Shown: positions 1-6,923, counted from the stretch's first letter. The stretch: 22,623 nt of DNA from JBEKLJ01 sp050010255 (GCA_050010255.1 JBEKLJ010000026.1:1-22623), one strand, 5' to 3'. A program made the numbers and translations. Notes: a model not told the origin generated them from the sequence alone.

Positions 1-205
1 AGCCACTTTCAATTGCCCTCAATAGGTCACTCATCCGCGAGAAGAAGACCGTACGCACGCCTCTGTAGTACTTCGAGTAGACGCTGCTATCAGCCTCAAG
101 CGAGTCCCGAAATCGAGTATCGAGGCTACACACGAGCACTTTGGACTCAGTAACGATGCCGCACGGACGTCTCGTAAGCAGGCCCATGATTCTAAGTATA
201 TTCAC
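1..205 (-). CDS. Hypothetical protein, partial (runs off left edge)
   Basis: An open minus-strand frame runs from a GTG at 205 to the window edge, giving 68 residues with no stop, so the C-terminus lies outside. The GTG is preceded by GGAGGG (212-217) with a 6-nt spacer, a very good ribosome binding site. An in-frame ATG at 187 is the alternative start but lacks such a site. The peptide begins MNILRIMGLLTRRP and later reads RTVFFSRMSDLLRAIESG. I recognise no family. It starts 21 nt after the stop of the 81-aa gene upstream, so the two are probably co-transcribed. The base composition is more AT-rich than the core genes, as in the neighbouring accessory genes. That it is a real gene is inferred from the ribosome binding site and the uninterrupted frame only. 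Confidence 0.5.
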   Translation of the reverse strand, partial: MNILRIMGLLTRRPCGIVTESKVLVCSLDTRFRDSLEADSSVYSKYYRGVRTVFFSRMSDLLRAIESG

Positions 206-226
206 ACCGGTCCCTCCAACCAGCAG

Positions 227-472
227 TCACACGATCGTCAACACGGCCATACCCGTCTGCTTGAGCGACGTCGTAGTTCTCTGGAGCACCTCGGTGTCGG
301 CTCCTGACTCCAGGAGATACTGCTCGGCATCCCTCCAACTCTGAAACCGACGCAGTGGGACGGTATGTTCCTGCCCCCGTTTCGGGCAGATTTCCTCCGT
401 CGGGCCAATCTTTGTAATGTCCACCACTACCCACGTGTGGGACATAGAGTAAATGAGGAACCGATGTTTCAT
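227..472 (-). CDS. Small hypothetical protein (81 aa)
   Basis: This frame encodes 81 residues starting MKHRFLIYSMSHTWVVV and ending SLKQTGMAVLTIV. It has no signal peptide and no membrane segment. The middle contains the helical stretch WRDAEQYLLESGADTEVLQR, a polar and hydrophobic pattern typical of a folded small domain and unlike an antisense shadow. I do not recognise the family. The ATG lies 2 nt after the stop of the decayed gene upstream (475-1430), and another gene starts 21 nt downstream, so it is the middle member of a minus-strand cluster. No strong Shine-Dalgarno precedes it; translation may be coupled to the upstream frame. The overlapping frame at 192-434 has shadow-like composition and was not called. 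Confidence 0.6.
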   Translation of the reverse strand: MKHRFLIYSMSHTWVVVDITKIGPTEEICPKRGQEHTVPLRRFQSWRDAEQYLLESGADTEVLQRTTTSLKQTGMAVLTIV

Positions 473-474
473 AA

Positions 475-1430
475 TTACGGTCTGGGTACCGGATTGAATA
501 TAATGTTCGTTACGTTCGGATTGTTGCCAAGAGCCGGAAGCTCGTAGTTGAACCAGATGTTCTCGAAATTTATGAGCGGCGCATTCGAAAACACTTGGGC
601 CGTTCCAGCAGGGATTCTGAGTTGCCTACGTGAGGCGCCTGTCCCGGTGTCACCGGGGTCCTGCACTCTTGATGCAGCGCGAACGTTAGATTCCGACAAC
701 GCGTAACTCTCCAAGAGTTCTATTTCGGGATCACACACCAGTAAACCGCGGGTTGTAGTCTTGGCCGCCGCCTCTTTCCGACATGGGGTAACACGGCTTT
801 GACGTCTGAAGGCCCCGTTCCAGACGGGTATTCGATAAAGTCCACAGACGCTTGTGCGTACTCTTGCCGACACCACCAGGAAAAGACCACGGTAAAGGCT
901 CTATAACCCATGCCGGACTCGCCGGCCTCGTACAGTTGATTCGCGAACTTCGCGGGCAACCGCATGGGACTTTCCCGGATCGACGCTATGTCTTCGGGAG
1001 AAATCCTGTTGCGGCTCCATGTGTCTTTCAGCTGTGTGAAGCCCGTGAGGCGAACAATGTCCGCCTCGGCGACCATGTAGACACATTCCACTATGGTTCC
1101 GTTCTTGCACTCAACCGAGCAGGGATGTAAGAGCATACCGCGCTGTCTGATACCCGGCTCAATTCGCGCTAACTGCCGCTCTAAGTCGCTATTCAGCACT
1201 GCCTATCGCCTAGACCTTTCTTGGGGGCCCATGGGCGGAGGGGGCGCATACACAACACCAGCGGGGTTTGGCGTCCAGAGTTGGATCCCTCCCCCAGCCT
1301 GTCCATACGCCGGGGCAACAGTTCCGTAGTAAAAGGGCGTTCCCGCCGCGGATCGAACGGTCCCCGATATCTCGGCATCAGCGCACAGTGCGACCAACAC
1401 CATGGCGATCGAGAATCTCAAAAGGCTCAA
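475..1430 (-). pseudogene. Decayed gene for a secreted protein (premature stop plus frameshift)
   Basis: Three minus-strand pieces form one gene of about 318 codons. The first (1430-1203) starts with TTG preceded by GAGGTGA and encodes a signal peptide (SIAMVLVALCADA) followed by a Gly/Pro-rich segment. It ends at an in-frame TAG (1203-1205). The same frame reopens immediately and runs to 720 with normal protein composition (SDLERQLARIEPGIRQRG and onward). Near 770-785 the protein-like reading switches to the -1 frame (EAAAKTTTRGLLVCDPEIE) and ends at 475 with NNPNVTNIIFNPVPRP. The total of 956 nt is one base short of a multiple of three, consistent with a single deletion. A CAG-to-TAG change would explain the stop. 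The family is not recognised. The alternatives are two separate genes or assembly errors. Confidence 0.6.
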
Positions 1431-1509
1431 AGCCTCACCTCATCGTGTACGGCCGCTCGCAGAGCCGCGCGCGAAAGCAGCAGGCGGCCGGCCCCAAACC
1501 GCGACGCCC

Positions 1510-1590
1510 GCCGTCGCCTGCCCCTCTCCCCGCTACTGCGACTCGATCGGCAGCGGGGCGGCGGCCGGGCTCTCTGGCGCCCTGCCTGGC
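1510..1590. repeat. Dispersed ~80-bp GC-rich repeat, copy 1
   Basis: This stretch matches 3096-3173 nearly base for base apart from about nine substitutions and a 3-bp insertion (CGG) in this copy. It contains a hairpin-like core with arms GCCGGGC and GCCTGGC around a 13-nt loop containing GGCGCC; here one arm carries a G-T mismatch. On the minus strand the element encodes the last residues and the TAG stop of the gene at 1533-2084 (tail PGRAPESPAAAPLPIESQ). Confidence 0.7.
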
Positions 1591-2084
1591 TCCTGCACTC
1601 GGTGTCCCCTCCCGAGCCGCCTCGACTCCTCCGCGACGTCTGTTCGCACCCGAGCGGTGCAAGGATCTAAACCGTAGACGACCGCCCCTCCACTCAGGCG
1701 CCGAAGCGCAGCCCAGTCCTGATTGATATGATCGATGGCGTACACGACGTACTCGCGTCCGTACTGAAACCGGTAGCTAGCGCCAGTCGTCGGGCGCTCA
1801 ACGACGACGACTTGTATGCGCGGCGTTACCGGGCCCTTCCAGCCCCGATTCACTGCGAATGTGACTAGGATCGCACCGTCGCGGCCGGATAGCGCGGGCT
1901 GGCGCTCGCCCGTGCGAACATCCGAAAGAGGCTCCCCGGCTAGATCTTGCACCCGGATGACCGTGCCTCGGAACACCAGGAACGCCACCCGGAAGGCCTG
2001 GCGCTGGGAGACCTCCAGGCATTCGGAGACAAGGAGCATTGGCGCAAGCACGAGAACCGCCAAAACCCCAAACGCACGAGTCAT
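1533..2084 (-). CDS. Secreted hypothetical protein with repeat-derived tail
   Basis: The 183-residue product begins with a classic signal peptide (MTRAFGVLAVLVLAPMLLVS), so it is probably exported. Of two adjacent ATGs (2087 and 2084) I chose 2084 because AGGAGG at 2089-2094 then has a 4-nt spacer, against 1 nt for the other. The mature part has FRGTVIRVQDL near the start, a central beta-rich segment, and a single Cys in the GLDPCTARVR motif, resembling small acidobacterial secreted proteins of unknown function. This is a loose resemblance, not a family assignment. The last ~20 residues and stop codon lie inside the dispersed repeat shared with 3096-3173, so the native C-terminus may have been replaced. 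Its start follows the integrase fragment stop closely; the ribosome binding site overlaps that stop. Confidence 0.72.
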   Translation of the reverse strand: MTRAFGVLAVLVLAPMLLVSECLEVSQRQAFRVAFLVFRGTVIRVQDLAGEPLSDVRTGERQPALSGRDGAILVTFAVNRGWKGPVTPRIQVVVVERPTTGASYRFQYGREYVVYAIDHINQDWAALRRLSGGAVVYGLDPCTARVRTDVAEESRRLGRGHRVQEPGRAPESPAAAPLPIESQ

Positions 2085-2092
2085 CATGCCTC

Positions 2093-2440
2093 CTAATTAG
2101 GTGGTATCGCTACCTCGCTTCCGGGGCCGCCGCCGCGCGTCTCGCCGCACGGGAAATACTGGCCCGCCCCCACCGTCCCCAGCCGGTCCTCCGCCAGGCT
2201 CCCGGCCGAGTCGCCGCGCGCGGTCGACCCGACGCCGTCGGCGAACCGGCCCAGCCCGTCCAGCGCGCGTTCCAATTCGAGCCGCTTCCGTTTCTCGGAC
2301 TCTTGCGCCATCGTCTTGAGCGTTGTTTTCGCGGACTCGCGGATGCGTTTGCCGGCGAACGTGAATTCATGCCACCAAATTTGAGATTCGGTCAGTTCGC
2401 CGGTTTTCGGGTGGCGGTACTTCGGACGGTAAACCGACAT
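2093..2440 (-). pseudogene. Tyrosine-type integrase N-terminal fragment
   Basis: The first ~63 residues (MSVYRPKYRHPKTGELTE, then WWHEFTFAGKRIRESAKTT) look like the arm-binding N-terminal domain of phage/ICE-type tyrosine recombinases: the W(W/Y)xEFxFxGKRIRES(A/T)K pattern followed by a charged helix rich in Glu, Lys and Arg. After LELERALDGL the sequence becomes Gly/Ala/Arg-rich, lacks the core-binding and catalytic domains, and stops at residue 115, where a complete integrase has roughly 350-450. No R-H-R-Y catalytic residues are present. The ATG has GAGG 7 nt upstream and begins 3 nt after the stop of the zinc-ribbon gene, so they form one transcription unit. I infer a truncated, inactive remnant; a short regulator using the same fold is the alternative. 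Confidence 0.5.
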
Positions 2441-2443
2441 CGC

Positions 2444-2920
2444 TTAACCTCTCTCGAACTGATCCCGCGTGCCAGCCGTCAGTCGCTTCTGTTCGCGGCG
2501 GTGGCGGCCGCACATTCCCTCCTCGCCAGCGAGGTTGCCACAGCCATCGTGCCTGCAAAGCAGCTGGCCGCAGTAATCGCAAGCGCCGTCTTGAGCAACC
2601 CGATGATGTCCGCGCGTACATGGCAACTTGCCTTCGCGACGCTTGATTCTGGCCAGCTTGTCTGCTATCGCACGCTCGGCAGCCTGACAGGCCGCGTCTT
2701 TGCCTACGTAAGCCGCCGCGAGACGGACCAATTCCGGGGCGTACGTTCCCGGATTGCACGCCTCTTCCCCCAGCAGGTCCAATGCGTCCGGCTTGTGTAG
2801 GTTCCACATCTCGCAGCGGCACTTAGCGCAGGTACCCTTCACACCCATCCGAACCTCATTACAGTTTCGGCACCACAGGATGTGGATATTGGGTTTGACC
2901 GGCTCGATGACGATCCTCAT
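2444..2920 (-). CDS. Zinc-ribbon hypothetical protein (158 aa)
   Basis: The protein contains several paired-cysteine knuckles: CRNC (near residue 17), CAKCRC (near 31-36), CDYC, then CRHDGCG and a Cys-Gly-Arg-His near the C-terminus. This implies two or more structural zinc sites. There is no signal peptide or membrane helix, so it is probably cytoplasmic and may bind nucleic acid, which is an inference. I chose the ATG at 2920 (MRIVIEPVKPN) because it overlaps the stop of the 29-aa gene upstream in an ATGA arrangement and has GGGAG about 9 nt before it; a longer start at 2947 lies inside that gene. Downstream it is followed 3 nt later by the integrase fragment. The context suggests cargo of a mobile-element remnant. 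No named family recognised. Confidence 0.68.
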   Translation of the reverse strand: MRIVIEPVKPNIHILWCRNCNEVRMGVKGTCAKCRCEMWNLHKPDALDLLGEEACNPGTYAPELVRLAAAYVGKDAACQAAERAIADKLARIKRREGKLPCTRGHHRVAQDGACDYCGQLLCRHDGCGNLAGEEGMCGRHRREQKRLTAGTRDQFERG

Positions 2921-3006
2921 TTGCTGGCTCCCTTCGCCTTCGCCCATCGCGCCCGAACCGCGTTGCGCGCCACTTCCGAGCGCTGTTGCGGAGTGAGTTT
3001 CTTCAT
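2917..3006 (-). CDS. Tiny KKLTPQQRSE/ARWAK-type basic protein, probably N-terminally truncated
   Basis: A 29-codon frame encodes MKKLTPQQRSEVARNAVRAR followed by WAKAKGASK, the characteristic C-terminal motif (LTPEQRSEIA-x-ARWAK) of small basic proteins common in accessory regions of Acidobacteriota and relatives. In family members the motif is normally preceded by an ALGRRGGKA-type segment. That segment is present here in frame upstream of the ATG (STQAAALGRRGAKAR, about 3007-3051) but no convincing start codon precedes it, and the frame then enters the repeat at 3096-3173. I infer that the 5' end was lost and that translation, if any, starts at the internal ATG. Its TGA overlaps the ATG of the zinc-ribbon gene. 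Confidence 0.5.
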   Translation of the reverse strand: MKKLTPQQRSEVARNAVRARWAKAKGASK

Positions 3007-3095
3007 CCGAGCCTTAGCCCCGCGGCGCCCGAGCGCGGCCGCCTGGGTCGAATTCCGGAAACAGCCCGCGAAATCCCGGAATTCTGGGAGACGCG

Positions 3096-3173
3096 GCCGT
3101 AGCCTGCCCCGTTCCGCGCTACTGCGCTTCGATCGGCAGCGGGGCGGCCGGGCTCTCTGGCGCCCTGCCCGGC
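3096..3173. repeat. Dispersed ~80-bp GC-rich repeat, copy 2
   Basis: This is the second copy of the element at 1510-1590, with arms GCCGGGC and GCCCGGC (a perfect 7-bp inverted pair) around the loop. On the minus strand it encodes the tail PGRAPESPAAPLPIEAQ and the TAG stop of the DUF4097-like gene. Its far end abuts the truncated 5' region of the 29-aa gene. Confidence 0.7.
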
Positions 3174-4594
3174 TGCTCGTGTGCCCGGTTTCCCTGGCGC
3201 GAGGACAGCGCCGCGCCGGAATCCTTGCGCACGGTGATCGAGCCGCGGTCGGTCTCTACCACCATCGAAGGACCCTGGCCCACCGACCCCATGATCGACC
3301 CGCCGTGACGCCCCTCCTCGTCACCGCGGCGCCCGGGAATCACCTTCAGCGCCGGGCCGAAGTCGTTGCTCACTTCCCCGCGGTCGCTCACGGCCCTCAG
3401 AGTGAACCTGCCGTTCTCGGGCAGCATCAACTCGACGTTGCCGTCCCGCGTCTTGGCGGCGATCTGCGGCAGCGTCGTGCCCGCCGGCCGCAGCCGGACG
3501 TCGCCGCCGCGCACGGAGAGGTCAAGCGATTGCGTGAACTGGTCGATCTCCACGTCGCGCGAGCGGCTGCTCGAGAACCGGATCGGCCCAACCAGGTTCG
3601 TCCCGCCGAACTTGTCCAGGTCCAGGCGCACCTCGCCCGGGATCCGCTCCACCCGCAGCTCCGTGTCGGGGCATTGCAGCCGGATGGGCTTGGCCAGATT
3701 GCGGAAGTGGAGGTCGCCCGAATATGAGCCGTTGATTGTCACCTCGCCGCCGATAGTGTCCAGGTCAATGTCGCCGCCGCGCCCGCCGATCAGCTCGACG
3801 GCGCCGCCGACGTTCACCGCCTGCACCTGGTCCGATTTGCGAAGGTCCAGCCGCGCGTTGCCGCCGATGTTGCGCAGCCGCACGCGGGCATCGTCGCTGG
3901 AGACCTCGACGCCGCCCTTCAGGTCGTTGACCTCCACGTAGCCCTCGCGCCCGCGCACCGACACCCAAGCCGAGCGCGGCACGGTGACCTCCAGGTCGAT
4001 CGAGACCCGCTGGTCGCCGGTCACGCGGTCCGTATTGGTTCGGATGATGACCTGCTCGCCCTGCACGCCCAGCTCCACCTCGCTCTGGCGATTGGCCGCA
4101 TCCGCATCGCTCTCCCGCAGCGCGCGAATGCTCTTCCGCCCGCCGACGATGATCTCCTTGACGTCGGCGCCGGTCACGCGCACCTCCCCGCGCAGGTTCT
4201 CGATGAGCAGGCGCGGCGCGGAGGGCGCCAGGATCTTCTTCTCCGCAACCGGGTAATCGAACGGACGGCCGAAGATCTCCATGCGGTTCGCCTGGATGAA
4301 TCCCCAGTGGCCCACGGACAAGTGGTTGACCGTGTACATGAACGAGCCCACCAGGCACAGCGCGATGACCACACCCCACTCCCCGCCCGAGATGCCGGGC
4401 CGGGGCCACGGCCGCCCGCGCAGCGCCCCGATAAAGATCTCCACCAGCCGCATCAGGCCCCACGCCACCAGCAGCACCGGCCAGTACCGCGCGGCCACGT
4501 CGAACAGCTTCAAGTCGTGCCGCAGGTTGCTCAACAGCAGCCAGACACCGATGAGGATCAGCACCAGCGGCCCGGCCAGTGAACCCCGTCTCAT
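3119..4594 (-). CDS. Membrane-anchored DUF4097/DUF5668-like protein (491 aa)
   Basis: The N-terminus has three predicted membrane helices (about residues 8-24, 36-58 and 74-92), the first two in the LiaF/DUF5668 style (PLVLILIGVWLLLSNL, then YWPVLLVAWGLMRLVE). From about residue 120 to 460 there is a long repetitive beta-rich region with turns such as GYVEVNDLKGGVEV and IGGEVTINGSYSGDL, typical of DUF4097-type putative adhesin or beta-helix domains facing the envelope. The start at 4594 (MRRGSLAG) overlaps the stop of the 64-aa gene as ATGA and has GGGAGGA upstream; the frame is open further 5' but there it is a shadow of the upstream genes. The extreme C-terminus and stop come from the dispersed repeat. 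It is the last gene of the sigma/anti-sigma operon, so a role as envelope sensor or effector is inferred. Confidence 0.85.
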   Translation of the reverse strand: MRRGSLAGPLVLILIGVWLLLSNLRHDLKLFDVAARYWPVLLVAWGLMRLVEIFIGALRGRPWPRPGISGGEWGVVIALCLVGSFMYTVNHLSVGHWGFIQANRMEIFGRPFDYPVAEKKILAPSAPRLLIENLRGEVRVTGADVKEIIVGGRKSIRALRESDADAANRQSEVELGVQGEQVIIRTNTDRVTGDQRVSIDLEVTVPRSAWVSVRGREGYVEVNDLKGGVEVSSDDARVRLRNIGGNARLDLRKSDQVQAVNVGGAVELIGGRGGDIDLDTIGGEVTINGSYSGDLHFRNLAKPIRLQCPDTELRVERIPGEVRLDLDKFGGTNLVGPIRFSSSRSRDVEIDQFTQSLDLSVRGGDVRLRPAGTTLPQIAAKTRDGNVELMLPENGRFTLRAVSDRGEVSNDFGPALKVIPGRRGDEEGRHGGSIMGSVGQGPSMVVETDRGSITVRKDSGAALSSRQGNRAHEQPGRAPESPAAPLPIEAQ

Positions 4595-4785
4595 GTCTGT
4601 CCTCCCGTGGGCGCTTGCCCGCCCGAGCTCGACCCGCTCACCATGCGCTCCAGCAGCTTCAGGAAGCCAAAAACGATCAGCAGCACCGGAAAGGTCTTGT
4701 AGAACGGATAGGGCGTGAAGTAGTCCGCCAGGAACAGCACGCCCAGCGTGATCAGCATGATCGGACCGCGAATAGCACAGATCAT
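4591..4785 (-). CDS. LiaF-like two-helix mini membrane protein (64 aa)
   Basis: The product has two hydrophobic helices (PIMLITLGVLFLADYF and FPVLLIVFGFLKLLERM) joined by a short Pro/Tyr loop and a Gly/Ser-rich tail. This matches the DUF5668/LiaF transmembrane half-repeat also present in both neighbouring genes. The ATG has GAGG 7 nt upstream, overlapping the stop of the preceding gene 9 nt away, and its TGA overlaps the next ATG (ATGA), so translation is very likely coupled. It is a membrane protein by composition. In LiaF systems such helices modulate signalling of envelope-stress regulators; whether that applies here is inference from the operon. Confidence 0.8.
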   Translation of the reverse strand: MICAIRGPIMLITLGVLFLADYFTPYPFYKTFPVLLIVFGFLKLLERMVSGSSSGGQAPTGGQT

Positions 4786-4794
4786 AGTTAAGCC

Positions 4795-5448
4795 TCACCG
4801 CTTCTCGGGCGGCGCCTCCGGCTTCACGGCGGCGCGATCGCAGCCGCAGCCCGTCAGCCGGCAGTAGACCATGTACGCGCCGATCGCGATCAAAACCAGC
4901 GGCCACCAGCGCGCGACCTGGTCAAAGCTGAAGACACCCAGCGTGTGCAGCAGGAAGAGGACCCCGAGCAGTATCAGGGCCACCGGGCCGAACGGGAACC
5001 CGGAGGCGTACGGCCTCAGCGGAAAGATGCTGGAGAACTCGTCTACGGGCTGCCCGAGCTGCCGCCTGCGCGCCGTGTGGTAGGCCTCGAACGGCATGTA
5101 GATGCACCAGATGGCGAGCAGCAGCGGGAACAGCGGCCCCGTGCCGTCGGTGGCGGGCGAGGACACCAGCATGATCAGCAGGGCGAAAATCACCATGTGA
5201 ACGATACCCTTGGCATACTGCAGGTTGTAGATGGCGCCCACACCGGGAATGATGCCCAGAGCGAAAGCCGGCCCGGGCGACGTCCCGGTCGCGGCCGGAA
5301 CTGGCGGTGGCGGCGCCATGGTTTGCGGCGCGTGTTCCTCGCACACGATCGTCCCCTGCACCGCGCGCTGGCAGGCCTGACACAGCGGCCGGCCGCAGGT
5401 GCGGCAGAACGCCATGGCGGCGGCTTCGGCATGTTTGTAACAATTCAT
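4795..5448 (-). CDS. B-box zinc-finger/DUF5668-like membrane protein (217 aa)
   Basis: The N-terminus is a B-box-type zinc finger with ligands C3, H6, C15, C18, C23, C26, C36 and H39 (MNCYKHAEAAAMAFCRTCGR onward). A Pro/Ala linker follows, then several hydrophobic helices (AIYNLQYAKGIVHMVIFALL; PLFPLLLAIWCIYMPF; GPVALILLGVLFLLHTLGVF; WWPLVLIAIGAYMVY), the last two being the LiaF/DUF5668 pair. The motif GIIPGVGAIYNLQYAKG is a known feature of bacterial B-box membrane proteins of this type. AGGAGG stands 8 nt before the ATG and overlaps the stop of the anti-sigma gene. It is the third gene of the operon, and zinc-dependent protein contacts at the cytoplasmic face are a plausible but unproven role. 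Confidence 0.86.
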   Translation of the reverse strand: MNCYKHAEAAAMAFCRTCGRPLCQACQRAVQGTIVCEEHAPQTMAPPPPVPAATGTSPGPAFALGIIPGVGAIYNLQYAKGIVHMVIFALLIMLVSSPATDGTGPLFPLLLAIWCIYMPFEAYHTARRRQLGQPVDEFSSIFPLRPYASGFPFGPVALILLGVLFLLHTLGVFSFDQVARWWPLVLIAIGAYMVYCRLTGCGCDRAAVKPEAPPEKR

Positions 5449-5460
5449 GGCTGGTCCCTC

Positions 5461-6111
5461 CTATTTCTTCGGGCGCGTCCGTGGCGCACCGGAACCTTGC
5501 GGAGGCGTTCCGCCCGCCGCCTCCCGCGGGCCGGCCTCGGCCGGCGGCGCCGCGCGATGCTCCTCGGTGGCGCGGCCCCGCGCCTCCTGCTCGCGCTGTT
5601 TCCACTCTTTGAGCTGGTTCTGGATCTCGTAAACCACGCGCAGGTTCTCGTAGAACTTCACCGTGCGCTGCCAGGTCCGGTAGATCCTGTCGTCGAGCGC
5701 CTGCCACACTTTCGCCGGCCGCAGGTCGTCCAGCGTCAACTGCCGCGGCGTGATGCCGGCAAAACGCCCCAGCAGCGAGAACGACAGGATCGTCATCGCG
5801 AACCCCATCGCGAAGCGCGGCTGCAGCAGCGGCTGTAAGAATCCGCGCAGCCACTTGGCAAGGCCCCGCGGCTGGCGCGCCCGCGCCTGGTGCGCCGAAG
5901 GCAGACTGAACAGGATGCGCGTCATCAGCTCGGGCGGCGGCTGGATGGCGGCGGCCCGGCCGACGAACGTCACCGCCGCCGCGGCGTCCCGCGCCAGCTC
6001 GGCGCACAGACCACACCCGGCCAGGTGTTGCTCGACTTCGGCCCTGGCCCCGGCGGCCAGCGTGCCGTCGAGATAGTCGCACAGTAGGATTTCCAGCTCC
6101 GCGCAGTTCAT
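5461..6111 (-). CDS. zf-HC2 anti-sigma factor
   Basis: The protein carries the zinc-binding anti-sigma motif HxxxCxxC (H29, C33, C36, with C3) in an N-terminal helical domain, the known binding site for ECF sigma factors. A Pro-rich linker and one transmembrane helix (about residues 100-119, AMGFAMTILSFSLLGRFAG) follow. The extracytoplasmic part has a long charged helix with possible coiled-coil character (IQNQLKEWKQREQEARGRAT) and a Pro/Gly/Arg-rich end. The ATG overlaps the sigma-factor stop as ATGA, the usual arrangement for a cognate sigma/anti-sigma pair needing balanced synthesis. The sensed signal is not visible. Release could involve proteolysis of the extracytoplasmic domain, as in RsiW/RseA-type systems, but no protease gene is in the window. 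Confidence 0.9.
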   Translation of the reverse strand: MNCAELEILLCDYLDGTLAAGARAEVEQHLAGCGLCAELARDAAAAVTFVGRAAAIQPPPELMTRILFSLPSAHQARARQPRGLAKWLRGFLQPLLQPRFAMGFAMTILSFSLLGRFAGITPRQLTLDDLRPAKVWQALDDRIYRTWQRTVKFYENLRVVYEIQNQLKEWKQREQEARGRATEEHRAAPPAEAGPREAAGGTPPQGSGAPRTRPKK

Positions 6112-6785
6112 GCCAGAACCCTCTGCTTCCGCAGGACCCGGGCCAGCTCGGCCCGCCCGCGGTTCAACCTCGATTTCACCGTGCCCTCAGGCACTTTCAG
6201 TACCTGGGCGATTTCCCTGTACTCCAACTCCTCGATGTCCCGGAGGATCACCGTCTCGCGCAGCTCCGGCGAGAGCTTCCCCAGCGCGCGCTGTAGCAGC
6301 TCGCTGGCTTCCCGCCCCGACACCAGGCCGTCCGTGCGAGAGCTCGCCGAGCCGTGCTCCTCCAGAACCGGAAGCTGGTCCTCAATCGAATCCGTGGCCC
6401 GCTCCAGCCGCGTGCGGCGGTAGTGGTCGATCAGCAGGTTGCGCGTCAGCCGCGTCATCCATGCCACGAACGTCGCTTCGCCCACGCGGAAGGTCTTCAA
6501 GGTGCGGAAGATCCTGAGGAAGACCTCCTGAGTGAGGTCCTGCGCCTCGGAGTCCCTGCCGGTGAACCGGTAGCACACGGAGTAGACCCGGCGCGTGTGG
6601 GTCCTTACCATGTCCTCCCAGGCGGCGTCTTCGCCGCTCAGACAGCGCTGAACCAAGCTGGCGTCCGGGTCCACTCTCACCCCCGCTTCGCTCCGGCTGG
6701 CATCGCGCGCCTGGGGCCAAAAGCGATCCGCCACCTCCCGCAACCCGGGGAGCAGTGGTTCAAAAATGATCGCGCTGGCCGCCAT
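6108..6785 (-). CDS. ECF-type RNA polymerase sigma factor
   Basis: The 225-aa product has the two ECF domains. Sigma-70 region 2 (about residues 45-120) shows the core-binding and -10 helices (DSEAQDLTQEVFLRIFRTL, WMTRLTRNLLIDHYRR). Region 4 (about 160-215) has the helix-turn-helix LSPELRETVILRDIEELEYR then EIAQVLKVPEGTVKSRLNRG. There is no region 3, as expected for ECF factors. I chose ATG 6785 because GAGG lies 7 nt upstream; a GTG at 6800 in the same frame has no ribosome binding site. An N-terminal extension of about 40 residues precedes region 2. It heads a five-gene operon with its anti-sigma factor and membrane proteins, so it probably governs an envelope response and may be autoregulated. 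A sigma-70-like promoter candidate lies at 6885-6913. Confidence 0.93.
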   Translation of the reverse strand: MAASAIIFEPLLPGLREVADRFWPQARDASRSEAGVRVDPDASLVQRCLSGEDAAWEDMVRTHTRRVYSVCYRFTGRDSEAQDLTQEVFLRIFRTLKTFRVGEATFVAWMTRLTRNLLIDHYRRTRLERATDSIEDQLPVLEEHGSASSRTDGLVSGREASELLQRALGKLSPELRETVILRDIEELEYREIAQVLKVPEGTVKSRLNRGRAELARVLRKQRVLA

Positions 6786-6884
6786 GAGTCTGCCTCGCAC
6801 CGTAAGCCTTCCCGGGCCGCCGCCGGTGGCATCCGCCGCCGGGCCACGCGCCCCAATTCAGGCTTCCACTTACAGTTACGAGGC

Positions 6885-6913
6885 CTTATCATAGGAAGTT
6901 CGCTCGATGTCAG
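6885..6913 (-). promoter_or_regulatory. Candidate promoter of the ECF sigma operon
   Basis: On the minus strand CTGACA (6908-6913) and GATAAG (6885-6890) are separated by exactly 17 bp. They match the housekeeping -35 and -10 consensus at 5/6 and 4/6 positions. Transcription would start about 95 nt before the sigma-factor ATG. No clear ECF-type GGAAC/GTC pair was found, so autoregulation is not directly visible. Confidence 0.4.
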
Positions 6914-6923
6914 GCCTGCCGGA

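Noticed and set aside
4595..4906. N-terminal extension of the DUF4097-like gene to 4906
   Set aside because: It overlaps two real genes out of frame. The ATG at 4594 has a good ribosome binding site and an ATGA overlap.
6354..6923. 5' extension of the flippase-family gene
   Set aside because: The in-frame region is the antisense shadow of the ECF sigma factor.
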